Below, one piece after another: positions 1 to 9,455 of a DNA stretch of 64,000 bases; positions within the stretch are counted from its first letter, which is position 1; each line of letters starts with the position of its first letter. Where the stretch lies: NCBI GenBank assembly GCA_049700195.1, contig JBNAVY010000004.1, positions 1 through 64,000 on the forward strand, read 5' to 3'. The position numbers were made by a program, and so were the translations under genes. A model generated the notes under the pieces. It was not told the DNA's origin. It did no database searches and saw only the letters and a list, made by a program, of their open reading frames with translations. This stretch comes from JBNAVY01 sp049700195 (GTDB taxonomy: Bacteria > Bacillota > Thermoanaerobacteria > Thermoanaerobacterales > Thermoanaerobacteraceae).

Positions 1-1
1 A

Positions 2-340
2 ATAAAATCACATATCGCAACTGACCTTCCAATTTTCATTTTAATGCTCTCATGGTACTGGATATTTTTATTTATTGCAATTATATTACATAGAAGTGAT
101 TTATTATATTTGTCATTTTCTTTTATTGGCATACGTATATTACATACATTAGCAATGAGGAAAATAAGCTTAAATAAGATATTACCAATAGATTTTATAA
201 TGGGTTTGTTTTTTGACCTCTTTGGAACATTTTATTTAATTTACTCCTTTGGGAATCCATATGTAGTTTGGAGGGGAATTAAATATAAAGTTAAAGATGA
301 CGGATATATAGATGAAATTGATTATAATGCTGAAAAATGA
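2..340 (+). CDS. C-terminal fragment of a membrane glycosyltransferase-like protein (cut by left edge)
   Basis: The reading frame is open to the window edge, so this is the 3' end of a longer gene; the first visible ATG at 44 is internal. The visible 112 residues hold two or three hydrophobic segments followed by a short charged tail. The final hydrophobic stretch and the sequence VVWRGIKYKV resemble the C-terminus of family 2 glycosyltransferases of the ceramide-glucosyltransferase/HpnI type, where a W-R-G/R-x-Y motif follows the last membrane helix. Substrate cannot be read from this part. Family assignment is tentative because the catalytic domain lies outside the window. Confidence 0.5.
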   Translation: MKSHIATDLPIFILMLSWYWIFLFIAIILHRSDLLYLSFSFIGIRILHTLAMRKISLNKILPIDFIMGLFFDLFGTFYLIYSFGNPYVVWRGIKYKVKDDGYIDEIDYNAEK

Positions 341-351
341 TAAAAATTATA

Positions 352-383
352 ACATAAGGGCATTAAGATTTATGCACTTATGT
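352..383. terminator. bidirectional hairpin terminator between convergent genes
   Basis: A 12-bp stem with one mismatch (352-363 with 372-383, loop of 8) is followed by a T-rich run on the plus strand. It overlaps the stop codon of the minus-strand gene at 378 and separates two convergent genes. Confidence 0.75.
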
Positions 384-1511
384 TATTTCTTTTTTATAAA
401 TTCTATAAGTTTTATAATGTTTACCTCCAAAACTCTCAATATCATTTCTCATACTAATATTTGTCTCTCCAATTGTGGAACCTTCCCCTGAAATATAGCC
501 TTTCTTTATAGCATTTAAAAATGTCTGATAATAAATAGCGTATGAAACACCTTTTTTTCGAAACTCAGGAACCACAAGCATTATAAAAAACCTAATATTT
601 TTAATTTTAGTCTTATACCAAAAATATTTTATAATAGAAATAGGTGTTAATTTCCCATTTAGATGTTTTAATACTTGGTTATAATCAGGGAGTGCAAGAC
701 CAAAACCAATAGGCTCATTTTCTGATCTTGCAATAATTATTAAATCAGGATCTGCAATCGGCAAAAGATCTTTAGCTAAATTTTTTATATCATCTAACGA
801 TGGAGGTACAAGATCAGTCCAATCCTCAGGTATAGCTTTATCAGCTATATACTTTAAATCTCTAATTTCTTTTTCTATATTTTTTGTGTTTAATGATTCA
901 ACATAAAAGTTATATTTTTTCTTAGCATAATCTATAACTTTGGCTGGATTTTTTTTAAAAACTAATGAAGCATCCATATAATATGCATATAAGTCATAAT
1001 CTTTATAAAAACCATATTTCTCAATAAAATCTTTATAGTATGAAGGATTATAAGAATTCATCAAAACAGGCGGGCTTTGAAAGTCATCAATTAATAAACC
1101 CTTATACTCATCTCCCCATATCCCATTAGGAGAAACAGGGCCTTTTATCAGAGTAATATTTTTATCTTTAAGCCATTTAATAGAGGTATCCATTAGTAAT
1201 TTAAAAACCTCATAATCGTTTATAGTTTCTAAAAGAGAAAAATAACCTATTTTTGATGTCTTTTTTTTATTTAAATTATTATCTATACCTGTTAATATCC
1301 TGCCAACAGGTTTTCTGTCCGATAAAACGAGATATAAAATAAAATCTATATCTTCTAAAGATGAATTTGTTGATTTATTTAAAATTTTTTTTAAATTTTT
1401 TATTAAAGGAGGTACCCAATTTTTATCATTTCTATATATTTCCCATGGAAGTTTTATAAATTTATTCATATCACTTTTACTTTTAACAGAAACTATAGTC
1501 ATATTCATCAT
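378..1511 (-). CDS. GNAT-superfamily acyltransferase-like protein (BcerS/YghO-like)
   Basis: This 377-residue soluble protein resembles the BcerS/YghO-like family of two-domain GNAT-fold proteins, whose physiological substrate is not established. The N-terminal part contains the pattern P-W-x-I-Y-x-x-D-x-x-W-V-P-P-L near residues 22-37. The middle has G-P-x-x-P-N-G-x-W-G near residues 123-132, and the C-terminal half has a V-V-P-E-F-R-K-K-G-V segment like an acetyl-CoA-binding GNAT motif A. Two ATGs lie in a row behind an AGAGGT site, so the second may be the true start. It is a single-gene unit convergent with the left-edge gene. Confidence 0.75.
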   Translation of the reverse strand: MMNMTIVSVKSKSDMNKFIKLPWEIYRNDKNWVPPLIKNLKKILNKSTNSSLEDIDFILYLVLSDRKPVGRILTGIDNNLNKKKTSKIGYFSLLETINDYEVFKLLMDTSIKWLKDKNITLIKGPVSPNGIWGDEYKGLLIDDFQSPPVLMNSYNPSYYKDFIEKYGFYKDYDLYAYYMDASLVFKKNPAKVIDYAKKKYNFYVESLNTKNIEKEIRDLKYIADKAIPEDWTDLVPPSLDDIKNLAKDLLPIADPDLIIIARSENEPIGFGLALPDYNQVLKHLNGKLTPISIIKYFWYKTKIKNIRFFIMLVVPEFRKKGVSYAIYYQTFLNAIKKGYISGEGSTIGETNISMRNDIESFGGKHYKTYRIYKKEIT

Positions 1512-2086
1512 AAGACCTCTTTTGCATTTTATTTTTATTATATCATAATAATATATATAATTTAATTGCTTTATATATATAAATTAATCAAAATATATTC
1601 ATATCTTAAATAGCTAAATGTTTAAAACACCTTAAAATATAAAAAAAGAATATGAGTTTGTATATCATATAACAATAGTTTCAAGATATGATTATATATA
1701 ATACCCTAATACAATAAAAAAACATATTGATTCTATGCAGATATATTTTATTTGTATTATACCAAAATTCGATATGCTCGAATATAACAAAATTTTACAG
1801 TATTAAAATCATAATAATCACCTAAACTTACTTATTTCTTTTTTTAAAAAAAGAAAAGATTCTATACATACATTATATAGGAGTATAAAAATATTTTTTA
1901 TTTTTCTCTACAAACTTAAATATAGAACTTAATCCTTTGCACTGCTGGTATTTTTCATAATCTCACCTTTTATATATTTATTTCATCTTGTTTGACTTAA
2001 AGTACACACAATAATATACTAACACCAAATGGAGGATGGCTTTTAATTAAAATAAATTCAAAACATCATATGTCTTTGTTCTTGTC

Positions 2087-2148
2087 TAGTGTTCCCACTA
2101 ACAAGCCCACAAAAGGCTTCCCCCACTTAGTTATCGCCCATACTGGGC
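2087..2148. repeat. cluster of three short hairpins, unknown origin
   Basis: Three consecutive 5-bp stem-loops: TAGTG/CACTA at 2087-2100, AAGCC/GGCTT at 2103-2119 and GCCCA/TGGGC at 2136-2148. The stretch is markedly richer in G+C than the surrounding sequence. Clustered subterminal hairpins occur at ends of IS200/IS605-type elements and in structured RNAs; nothing here decides between these, and it may be a decayed element. Confidence 0.3.
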
Positions 2149-2158
2149 ATAAACAAAA

Positions 2159-2184
2159 TAACCACTCCTCAATTGAAGTGGTTA
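2159..2184 (-). terminator. probable terminator downstream of tRNA-Pro
   Basis: An 8-bp perfect stem (TAACCACT/AGTGGTTA, 10-nt loop) is followed on the minus strand by TTTTGTTT. It lies about 90 nt past the tRNA-Pro gene and would end its transcript. Confidence 0.6.
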
Positions 2185-2274
2185 AGTGCTAAAAAATATG
2201 TTTATGAATTTTATGTAGACCTTCAGTTATTTAACACTGTTGATAACTCTTGAAACCAATATGGCTGTTGGTAA

Positions 2275-2350
2275 TGGTCTGAGTGACTGGATTTGAACCA
2301 GCGACCTCCAGAACCCCATTCTGGCGCGCTACCATCTGCGCCACACCCAG
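2275..2350 (-). tRNA. tRNA-Pro (anticodon GGG)
   Basis: The 76-nt sequence folds into a full cloverleaf: acceptor CTGGGTG/CACTCAG with one G-U pair, T8-G9, D stem GCGC/GCGC, anticodon stem CCAGA/TCTGG around the loop ATGGGGT (anticodon GGG), T stem GCTGG/CCAGT with loop TTCAAAT. The discriminator is A and CCA is encoded. It lies just downstream of spoIVA on the same strand. Confidence 0.95.
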
Positions 2351-2403
2351 ACAGCTTTATAACAATTTATATTATAAAGCATTATTTATAAAAAATCAAT
2401 ACT

Positions 2404-3882
2404 TCAAACAATTATACAGATAATACCACCGCCGCCATCGTTTACGACTCTTTCTAATGTATCTCTTAGTTTATGACTTAAACTCTCAGGTATAGTTCCT
2501 ATTTTACTTTGCATTCCTTCTTTAACAAGGTCACTTAAAGACTTCCCAAAAATATTTGAGTCCCATATCTTTTCTGGATCATTTTCAAATTGTTCTGTTA
2601 GATATTTTACAAAATCTTCACTTTGTTTTTCTGTTCCAACAACTGGTGAAACTTCTGTTGTGATATCTGTTCTAAAAATATGCAAAGAAGGTGCTGATGC
2701 TCTTAGTCTAACAGCAAATCTTCCTCCTTGTTTTACAATTTCAGGTTTATCAAATTTCATATTATCAATTCTTGCCGGAACAACTCCTATACCGGTACGT
2801 TCAGCTTCACTTATAGCATCTTTAACTAAGTCATATTGTTTCTTTGCATATGCTAACTCTTTCATCATTGACATTAATTCTCTATCACCTTGTATATTAA
2901 GTCCACATTCATCGCTCAATACTTTAAAAAATAACCCTTCTTGTGTTTTAATTTCTATACTTGCTATGCCTTCACCAGGATTTATTGTCTTTATATATAT
3001 TTCTGAAAAGTTATCATTTGATTTAAGAAATTCTGCTGTTTTTTCGATATCCCTTAATTTATACAATTCTTTTATACTTTCTTTTACTGTTGCCATTACA
3101 CTTTCTTTAAGCCAATGATTATTTTCTAATACATCGACCCATCTTGGCATATCTATAAAAAGTTCTCTTAAAGGAAATTCAAATAAAACTTTATCAAGTA
3201 AATTATAAATGTCATTTATCTCCATATTCATAATATTTAATGCTATAACTGGTACATCGTATTTTTCTTGTAGTTCTTTTTCTAAATTAATAGTATCTTC
3301 ATTATCTTTATGAGTAGTATTTAAAATAACTATAAAAGGTTTATTAATTTCTTTTAATTCTTTTATGACTCTTTCTTCCGCATCTATATAATTTTCTCTT
3401 GGTATATCTGTTATACTTCCATCTGTTGTAATAACTAATCCTATTGTTGAATGATCATTTATTACTTTCTTTGTACCTATCTCTGCTGCTTCTTCAAAAG
3501 GAATTTCATAATCATGCCAAGGAGTACTTACCATCCTTGGTTTATCACCTTCTAAGTAACCTATAACACCTTTTACCATATAACCAACACAATCAACAAG
3601 GCGAATATTAACTTTCGTATTTTCTTTAATAGCGATTTCTACGGCTTTCTCCGGCACAAATTTTGGTTCCGTGGTCATTATTGTTTTTCCTGCTGCACTT
3701 TGAGGCAGTTCATCTTTTATCCTTTCTTTCTGATGAGTATTTTCTATATGTGGTAAAACCAGAATATCCATAAAACGCTTTATAAATGTTGATTTTCCTG
3801 TTCTTACTGGACCAACCACACCCACATATATATCTCCTTCAGTTCTCTCAGCAATATCTTTATAAATATCATAATTTTCCAT
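2404..3882 (-). CDS. spoIVA: stage IV sporulation protein A (spore coat scaffold ATPase)
   Basis: SpoIVA polymerises on the forespore outer membrane using ATP hydrolysis and anchors the spore coat. The 492-residue length is typical. The P-loop G-P-V-R-T-G-K-S is at residues 24-31, with a switch-like T-M-T-T-E-P-K-F segment and L-V-D-C-V-G-Y that match the family closely. The C-terminus ends in four glycines and a short hydrophobic tail, the part known to bind SpoVM and the membrane. A GGAGGGG site precedes the ATG. It is separated from gpsA upstream by a terminator, so it is probably transcribed on its own during sporulation. Confidence 0.97.
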   Translation of the reverse strand: MENYDIYKDIAERTEGDIYVGVVGPVRTGKSTFIKRFMDILVLPHIENTHQKERIKDELPQSAAGKTIMTTEPKFVPEKAVEIAIKENTKVNIRLVDCVGYMVKGVIGYLEGDKPRMVSTPWHDYEIPFEEAAEIGTKKVINDHSTIGLVITTDGSITDIPRENYIDAEERVIKELKEINKPFIVILNTTHKDNEDTINLEKELQEKYDVPVIALNIMNMEINDIYNLLDKVLFEFPLRELFIDMPRWVDVLENNHWLKESVMATVKESIKELYKLRDIEKTAEFLKSNDNFSEIYIKTINPGEGIASIEIKTQEGLFFKVLSDECGLNIQGDRELMSMMKELAYAKKQYDLVKDAISEAERTGIGVVPARIDNMKFDKPEIVKQGGRFAVRLRASAPSLHIFRTDITTEVSPVVGTEKQSEDFVKYLTEQFENDPEKIWDSNIFGKSLSDLVKEGMQSKIGTIPESLSHKLRDTLERVVNDGGGGIICIIV

Positions 3883-3984
3883 CTATTCCCCTCCTTTTGT
3901 ACTTACATTTTAAAAATATACTACTTTGTACAACTATATTCTTAACAATACAAATATATGAAAAAAATATTGGAATATGAATAA

Positions 3985-4007
3985 AATCTCCGGATAAACC
4001 GGAGATT
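3985..4007 (-). terminator. terminator after gpsA
   Basis: A perfect 9-bp stem (AATCTCCGG/CCGGAGATT, 5-nt loop) followed on the minus strand by TTTTATT. The stem overlaps the gpsA stop codon. Confidence 0.85.
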
Positions 4008-4998
4008 ATAAATTTTCCATTTCATGTTTTTTACTGCGAGTCATTAAATTATAAACTGCATCGCGTGGATTTTTATTCTCATAAAGCACTTTATATATTT
4101 CTTTTGTAATAGGCATTTCTACATTATAAATTTTAGAAAGCATAAAGGCTGATTTTGTTGTATTAACACCTTCAACAACCATTCCTATATTCTTTAAAGT
4201 TAATTCTAAAGATTTGCCTTCCCCAAGCATTATCCCTGCACGTCTATTTCTTGAAAACATACTAGTGCATGTTACAATTAAATCTCCAACACCGGACAAA
4301 CCTAAAAATGTAAGTGGATCTGCACCAAGCGCTGTACCTAATCTTGTTATTTCAGCAAGCCCTCGTGTCATCAAAGCAGCCTTTGTATTATCTCCAAATC
4401 GAAGACCATCTGAAATACCTGCTCCTAAAGCAATTATATTTTTTAATGCTCCACCTAGTTCTACACCGACAATATCTTTATTAATATATAATCTGAAATT
4501 TTCATCCATCATTATATCCTGTACTATTTCACAAGAAGTTATATTTTTAGATGCCAAAACACAAGCTGTAGGAATTTGCATCGATACTTCCTCTGCATGA
4601 CTTGGACCAGAAAGTACTACAATATTATTTGTGTTATATTCAGCTATTACCTCTGACATCCTTTTAAATGTTGATGTCTCTATACCTTTTGCAAGATTTA
4701 CTATAATTGAATTTTTATCTATAAGACCACTTATCATTTTTGAAATATCTCTTATGGCATTTGATGGAACTGCCAATATAACAATTTCTGACCCTTCAAG
4801 AGCTTCTTTAATGTCTGACACAGGATATACATTGTGAGGAATAAGTATTTCAAGATATTTCTTGTTGTATCTGGTTTTTTTTATTTCTTCTATTTGATAA
4901 GTATTTTTACTCCAAAGTTTAATATCATAGTTTAGTCTGCTTAAATGTATTGCTATTGCTGTACCCCAACTCCCAGCACCTAAAATTGCTATTTTCAT
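4006..4998 (-). CDS. gpsA: NAD(P)+-dependent glycerol-3-phosphate dehydrogenase
   Basis: This enzyme reduces dihydroxyacetone phosphate to sn-glycerol-3-phosphate, the backbone for phospholipids. The Rossmann motif G-A-G-S-W-G is at residues 7-12, and the catalytic lysine is K186 in G-A-L-K-N-I-I-A. The second half carries the conserved S-G-V-G-D-L and R-N-R-R-x-G motifs. Length 330 is normal. It lies 15 nt downstream of plsY, which uses the product, so the two form a phospholipid pair within the der-plsY-gpsA operon. Confidence 0.97.
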   Translation of the reverse strand: MKIAILGAGSWGTAIAIHLSRLNYDIKLWSKNTYQIEEIKKTRYNKKYLEILIPHNVYPVSDIKEALEGSEIVILAVPSNAIRDISKMISGLIDKNSIIVNLAKGIETSTFKRMSEVIAEYNTNNIVVLSGPSHAEEVSMQIPTACVLASKNITSCEIVQDIMMDENFRLYINKDIVGVELGGALKNIIALGAGISDGLRFGDNTKAALMTRGLAEITRLGTALGADPLTFLGLSGVGDLIVTCTSMFSRNRRAGIMLGEGKSLELTLKNIGMVVEGVNTTKSAFMLSKIYNVEMPITKEIYKVLYENKNPRDAVYNLMTRSKKHEMENL

Positions 4999-5013
4999 TT
5001 TGATTTTCCTTTC

Positions 5014-5610
5014 TCATTTAATTCCTGTTTTTTGACCTAACTTAGATTCTGTACCAGAAATTAAACGTAAAATATTAGATCTATGCTGAAATATAGCCAT
5101 TGACGCTAAAATAAGCGAAAACACAAACGTTTCCAAAGAAATCCAGAAAAATAAATTTAATAATACAAAAGAAATTGTCCCTGTAATTGATCCTAATGAA
5201 ACATATTTAGAAACTGCAATTACTAAAACACCTATTGCAAAAGCAACTAAGCCTAAGATTGGATTAACTGTTATAATTACACCCAGACTTGTAGCTATTC
5301 CTTTGCCTCCTCTAAATCCTAAAAAGATTGGCCAATTATGTCCGCATACAACAAAAATACCTGCAAGCATTGAACCTACTGGACCGGCTAAAATTAATCC
5401 TATTAAAACAGCTAAAACACCTTTTAAAAAATCAAGAATAAAGACAGGAAGTGCGGCTTTATATCCTAAAACCCTTAGAACATTTGTAGCACCGGCATTC
5501 CCACTACCATAATTACGTATGTCCATTTTTTTGTAAATTTTTGTTAAAATGTAGGCATTATTTATACATCCTATAAAATAAGCTATTATAATAGCCAGAG
5601 CATAATACAT
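5014..5610 (-). CDS. plsY: glycerol-3-phosphate acyltransferase PlsY
   Basis: PlsY transfers an acyl group from acyl-phosphate to glycerol-3-phosphate at the inner membrane. The 198-residue protein has five hydrophobic segments and the conserved loop motifs [11 protein letters not shown] near residues 36-46, H-N-W-P and G-G-K-G-I-A-T-S. The frame extends upstream to 5655, but the ATG at 5610 has a strong AAAGGGGG site 7 nt away and gives the family's usual N-terminus, so the longer start is rejected. It lies between der and gpsA. Confidence 0.95.
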   Translation of the reverse strand: MYYALAIIIAYFIGCINNAYILTKIYKKMDIRNYGSGNAGATNVLRVLGYKAALPVFILDFLKGVLAVLIGLILAGPVGSMLAGIFVVCGHNWPIFLGFRGGKGIATSLGVIITVNPILGLVAFAIGVLVIAVSKYVSLGSITGTISFVLLNLFFWISLETFVFSLILASMAIFQHRSNILRLISGTESKLGQKTGIK

Positions 5611-5629
5611 AAATCTACCCCCTTTCTTA

Positions 5630-6949
5630 TTATTTGTCTCCTCTTTTACGAACAAAAATATTTATTGGTACACCTTCAAAACCAAAATTCTGTCTTATAG
5701 TATTTTCTAAAAACCTTTTATACGAAAAATGCATTAACTCCGGTTCATTAACAAACACTGCAAATGATGGAGGTTTTATACTTACTTGAGTTGCATAATA
5801 AATCTTTAGCATTTTTCCTTTAACTGCTGGCGGTGGATTGATTAAGATAGCTTCATTTAACACATTGTTTAGAACACCTGTTGTTATTCTTTTTGTATAT
5901 TCATCCCATACTTTATTTATTGTTAATAAAACATTATTTACCCTTTGACCTGTTTTTACAGATATAAAAAGAACTGGTGAAAAATCTATAAAAGCAAATT
6001 TCTCTTTTATAGATTTTGTATATTCTTTTACTGTATCATTATTCTTTTGTATCATATCCCATTTGTTAACAACTAAAATTATTGCTTTCCCATTTTCATA
6101 TGCATAGCCAGCTATTTTTGTGTCTTGTTCGGTCGCACCCTCTTGTGCATCAATCATCAAAACACATATATCCGCTCTTTCTATAGCCGCTAAAGCCCTT
6201 ATAACGCTGTATCTTTCTATTGATTCTACAACCTTGCTTTTTTTCCGCATACCTGCAGTATCAATAATAACATAATTTTTTCCATCTTTTTGAAAATAAC
6301 TATCTATTGCATCTCTTGTAGTCCCTGGTATATCACTAACTATAACACGATCTTCTCCAAGTATTTTGTTTACAAAAGATGATTTTCCAGTATTAGGTTT
6401 TCCGATAACTGCTATTTTTACAGTATCTTCAGAATAGTCCTCCAAATCTTTGGGCAAATTTTTAACAACTTCATCAAGCAAATCTCCTATACCTAAGCCA
6501 TTAGAAGCTGAAACTGGTATTGGTTCACCAAAACCTAGTTTTAAAAAATCATAATAGAGAGGAGGTAATTCTTTAAAATTATCAATTTTATTACAAACAA
6601 GCAAGATTTTTTTATGAGATCTTCTTAGTAAATCTGCAATATCTTCATCATCAGGTGTTAATCCTTCCAATCCATCAACAACAAATAATATGAGTTCTGA
6701 TGTTTCAATAGCTGCTTGTGCTTGCAGACGCATTTTTGAAAATAGCACGTCCTCAGACTTTGGCTCTAATCCACCAGTATCTACCAACAAAAATTTCCTG
6801 TCAAGCCATTCAGCACTTGCATATATCCTATCTCTTGTTACACCTGGCTTATCTTCAACTATAGAAATTCTTTGACCAACTATTTTATTAAACAAAGTTG
6901 ATTTACCTACATTTGGCCTACCTACAATACTTACCATAGATTTTATCAT
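5630..6949 (-). CDS. der: ribosome-assembly GTPase Der (EngA)
   Basis: Der is a double-GTPase essential for 50S subunit maturation. Two tandem G domains are visible: the first P-loop G-R-P-N-V-G-K-S at residues 10-17, the second G-K-P-N-T-G-K-S near residue 185, each followed by D-x-x-G and N-K-x-D motifs. The last ~90 residues form the KH-like domain. Length 439 is typical. It follows the DUF512 gene by 6 nt and precedes plsY, so it belongs to the same minus-strand operon. Confidence 0.97.
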   Translation of the reverse strand: MIKSMVSIVGRPNVGKSTLFNKIVGQRISIVEDKPGVTRDRIYASAEWLDRKFLLVDTGGLEPKSEDVLFSKMRLQAQAAIETSELILFVVDGLEGLTPDDEDIADLLRRSHKKILLVCNKIDNFKELPPLYYDFLKLGFGEPIPVSASNGLGIGDLLDEVVKNLPKDLEDYSEDTVKIAVIGKPNTGKSSFVNKILGEDRVIVSDIPGTTRDAIDSYFQKDGKNYVIIDTAGMRKKSKVVESIERYSVIRALAAIERADICVLMIDAQEGATEQDTKIAGYAYENGKAIILVVNKWDMIQKNNDTVKEYTKSIKEKFAFIDFSPVLFISVKTGQRVNNVLLTINKVWDEYTKRITTGVLNNVLNEAILINPPPAVKGKMLKIYYATQVSIKPPSFAVFVNEPELMHFSYKRFLENTIRQNFGFEGVPINIFVRKRGDK

Positions 6950-6955
6950 ATTATA

Positions 6956-8263
6956 TCACCTTCCCATTTTTATCTTTTGTATAAAATCGGCACCATTAAC
7001 TTCTGATACAAGTACTTTAGCTTTTAGATGCTTTTCAACATCCTTAACTGTTAAATCATCAAGAAATACATCTGAATTTTTTCTTAACATAACATCAGGT
7101 ATAATCAATATTTCATCATTTATTTTACCTTTCATCTGTTCTATAATATCACGTCCAACTATAAGTCCAGAAACTGTTATATTATGTCCAAAGAAATTAT
7201 TTTGTATTTTTTGAACTTCTATATTTATTTCGTATTTTTTTAATTTGTGAGTTAAACTATTCATAAATTTATATGCTGATGTACCTGTTAATACAATATA
7301 TTTATTCTTTTTAAAATTTTTACTTTTTAACAAAATTAAATTATCATTAAATTGTTTTTCAAATAACGCTATTAAACCAACGCCATTCTCAATTTGCAAA
7401 AAATTTTCATAATGTTTATAACCTGGTACAGGCTTATTTGCTAAAATGTAAAATTCATCAGACAAAAAGACAAAAGATGAACCTATAATCCTTTTAAATT
7501 TTTTCTGCAATGATGATACTTCTTCAATTACATTGATTGCTCCATATTTATTAAAAGGTTTTAATTCATAAAGATTTTCTCTATGATCTGTTAGACCAAC
7601 AGGAACAACAGCAAGTGATTTTACCATTGGATAAAACTTAACTAAATCTCTAATAGTTTTATTCAAAATATTCTTATCATTAATGCCTGGACATAAAACA
7701 ACTTGAGCATTTATCTGTATCCCATTTTGCGTCAAAATCTTTATTTTCTCAAGTATACCACCAGCATTTTTATTATTTGTAATTTTCTTTCTTACCTCAT
7801 CATCTGTAGCATGAATAGATACATATAATGGAGACAGTTTATATTTTATAATTCTCATTATATCTTCATCTGACATATTAGTCATAGTAATAAAATTTCC
7901 TTCTAAAAAAGACAGCCTGTAATCATCATCTTTAAAAAGTAACGATTTTCTTACATTTTTTGGCAACTGATCTATAAAACAAAAAATACATTTATTTTGA
8001 CAGTGTCTTGGTTTGTCAATTATTTCTTCTTGAAATTCTATCCCTAAATCTTCATCATAATCTTTTTCTATATCATAAATATATATTTGCCCATCTTTTT
8101 TTTGTATTTCTAATTTTATTAGATTATTGGCCTGCTCAAATTTATAATCAATTATATCCGTAACTTTTTTATTATTTATTGAAAGTAAAATATCTCCTTC
8201 AGATATACCTAAATCTTCACCTATACTGTCTTTAAAAACTGATTTTATTATAATTTCCCTCAT
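6956..8263 (-). CDS. PDZ/radical-SAM/DUF512 family protein
   Basis: A 435-residue protein of the DUF512 family that commonly sits directly upstream of der in clostridia. The first ~70 residues look like a PDZ-type fold (G-I-S-E-G-D-I-L-L-S-I-N). A cysteine cluster C-x3-C-x2-C (C-Q-N-K-C-I-F-C) near residue 90 fits a radical-SAM iron-sulfur site, and the C-terminal half is the DUF512 part. Its reaction is not established. A GGAGGAAT site precedes the ATG. Confidence 0.88.
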   Translation of the reverse strand: MREIIIKSVFKDSIGEDLGISEGDILLSINNKKVTDIIDYKFEQANNLIKLEIQKKDGQIYIYDIEKDYDEDLGIEFQEEIIDKPRHCQNKCIFCFIDQLPKNVRKSLLFKDDDYRLSFLEGNFITMTNMSDEDIMRIIKYKLSPLYVSIHATDDEVRKKITNNKNAGGILEKIKILTQNGIQINAQVVLCPGINDKNILNKTIRDLVKFYPMVKSLAVVPVGLTDHRENLYELKPFNKYGAINVIEEVSSLQKKFKRIIGSSFVFLSDEFYILANKPVPGYKHYENFLQIENGVGLIALFEKQFNDNLILLKSKNFKKNKYIVLTGTSAYKFMNSLTHKLKKYEINIEVQKIQNNFFGHNITVSGLIVGRDIIEQMKGKINDEILIIPDVMLRKNSDVFLDDLTVKDVEKHLKAKVLVSEVNGADFIQKIKMGR

Positions 8264-8319
8264 TATATTCCTCCTATATAAACTCCCCGATTTAATTATG
8301 TATTAATTGAAGAAATACG

Positions 8320-8784
8320 TCAAGACTTTATTTGAAACTTTGTTTTAACATCTGATACTAATTTTATAAAATTATTATATTTTTTTATTATACCATAAAC
8401 AGTTATAGGCCTTCCTATTGAAATAATTCCAAAGCGTCTAGAAGTTATACCTCCTATTTTAGTTGTCAAACCTATTGTTGGAAGGGCATCAATAATTAAA
8501 ATTTCTTTTTCTGTAATACCATATAATGACATAAAACTATAAATCGCTTTTATAACAATCTTCCTTCCACTTTTTGCACCTACAATATAAACATTATTAT
8601 TAAATTCATCTTTACCAAAATAAAAAGGTATTCCTATCTGATTACTTCTTGTTTTATCATAATGAGGCAATGAAACTATTTCTTTATAAGTAGGAATTCT
8701 ATTAACTGGTAAAAGTCCTACATGTATTGAAGCAGCTACAACAGATGAATGTGCACTTCCATAACACATATATATTATAACCAT
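8320..8784 (-). CDS. DUF3189 family protein, copy A
   Basis: This 154-residue protein matches the DUF3189 family, found in spore-forming Firmicutes and without an assigned function. The N-terminus has a beta strand followed by C-Y-G-S-A-H-S-S, a phosphate-binding-like loop with a conserved histidine, and a P-H-Y-D motif follows around residue 40. It is the downstream member of a tandem pair with the gene at 8813. A sporulation role is suggested only by its neighbours (YIEGIA, spoIIP). Confidence 0.75.
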   Translation of the reverse strand: MVIIYMCYGSAHSSVVAASIHVGLLPVNRIPTYKEIVSLPHYDKTRSNQIGIPFYFGKDEFNNNVYIVGAKSGRKIVIKAIYSFMSLYGITEKEILIIDALPTIGLTTKIGGITSRRFGIISIGRPITVYGIIKKYNNFIKLVSDVKTKFQIKS

Positions 8785-8812
8785 AAATCACCCTGTAAAA
8801 TGTTTTTTTTAA

Positions 8813-9232
8813 TTATTTTGAGGACAAAATCAGTTTACTTATTTCCCTAAAATTTTTTTTAGCATTTAAATATAAAATTTCTTCAATAAATCTTTTTAAT
8901 ATATTTTTTTTATATAAAAAAATAGCTATTTTTAAATATCTGACTTCATATTTTGATGTATTAATAAAAATTACTTTGTCTTTTATATTAAATATCTCCA
9001 TTAAACCATATAATGTTTTTTTTATATTTGAGCTATAGCTCTTTGTTCCCATAACATATATACTATTTTTATCTAAATCACCTATATGTCTTATTTCTCC
9101 ATAATTTATATCTAAAAGAAATGGTATATTTAGAAATTCTTCTTTGGTAATAAATCTTCTATTATTTAAATGCATATAAGATACTAATAAAGAAATGTAA
9201 TTCCCATAATAACTATAATAAATTATCTTCAT
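8813..9232 (-). CDS. DUF3189-like protein, diverged copy B
   Basis: The 139-residue product aligns by eye with copy A (same strand order, a Y-V-M-G-T-K-S segment versus Y-I-V-G-A-K-S-G). The N-terminal loop has changed from G-S-A-H-S-S to G-N-Y-I-S-L and lost the histidine. The ATG at 9232 has an AGGTG site 6 nt away; the frame can be extended to a GTG at 9241, but that GTG is part of the ribosome-binding site. It is probably a diverged or partner paralog of unknown function. Confidence 0.6.
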   Translation of the reverse strand: MKIIYYSYYGNYISLLVSYMHLNNRRFITKEEFLNIPFLLDINYGEIRHIGDLDKNSIYVMGTKSYSSNIKKTLYGLMEIFNIKDKVIFINTSKYEVRYLKIAIFLYKKNILKRFIEEILYLNAKKNFREISKLILSSK

Positions 9233-9241
9233 GCAAATCAC

Positions 9242-9445
9242 CTAATATTGTTTTACTAATATAAAGACACCATTTTCTAAATCATGTACTGCCGCTTTAA
9301 ATATACGGCTTAAATACATTGAAATTCTCTGTTGTTCCTGTACTGTATCAGTATATATTATTGGAACTGTACAACTAGAAACATTATCTTTTTTTTCTCT
9401 TAATGAAACAATCGCTATTATAAAGCCAGTTACATGTACATCCAT
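9242..9445 (-). CDS. capping complex subunit for YIEGIA (small sporulation-linked protein)
   Basis: A 67-residue protein immediately downstream of the YIEGIA gene, matching the short family that always accompanies it. It has an N-terminal hydrophobic strand and ends in G-V-F-I-L-V-K-Q-Y. The ATG at 9445 has a GAGGTG site 6 nt upstream; an in-frame TTG at 9463 overlaps the previous gene and lacks a site. The mechanism is not established; the pairing implies that the two proteins work together. Confidence 0.65.
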   Translation of the reverse strand: MDVHVTGFIIAIVSLREKKDNVSSCTVPIIYTDTVQEQQRISMYLSRIFKAAVHDLENGVFILVKQY

Positions 9446-9455
9446 ACATAACACC

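Larger units (their letters stand above)
1512..2274. other. gene-free A+T-rich region
   Basis: About 760 bp without a credible coding frame on either strand. Most of it is AT-dinucleotide-rich. At 1766-1786 a perfect 6-bp inverted repeat (ATTCGA, 5-nt gap, TCGAAT) sits just upstream of a TATAAT-like box on the minus strand, which could serve the acyltransferase gene. The right end (2087-2184) carries a cluster of GC-richer hairpins listed separately. No transposase remnant could be translated. Confidence 0.6.

Noticed and set aside
2660..3118. 152-codon plus-strand ORF opposite spoIVA
   Set aside because: Antisense shadow of a well-conserved gene, no ribosome-binding site, no family features.
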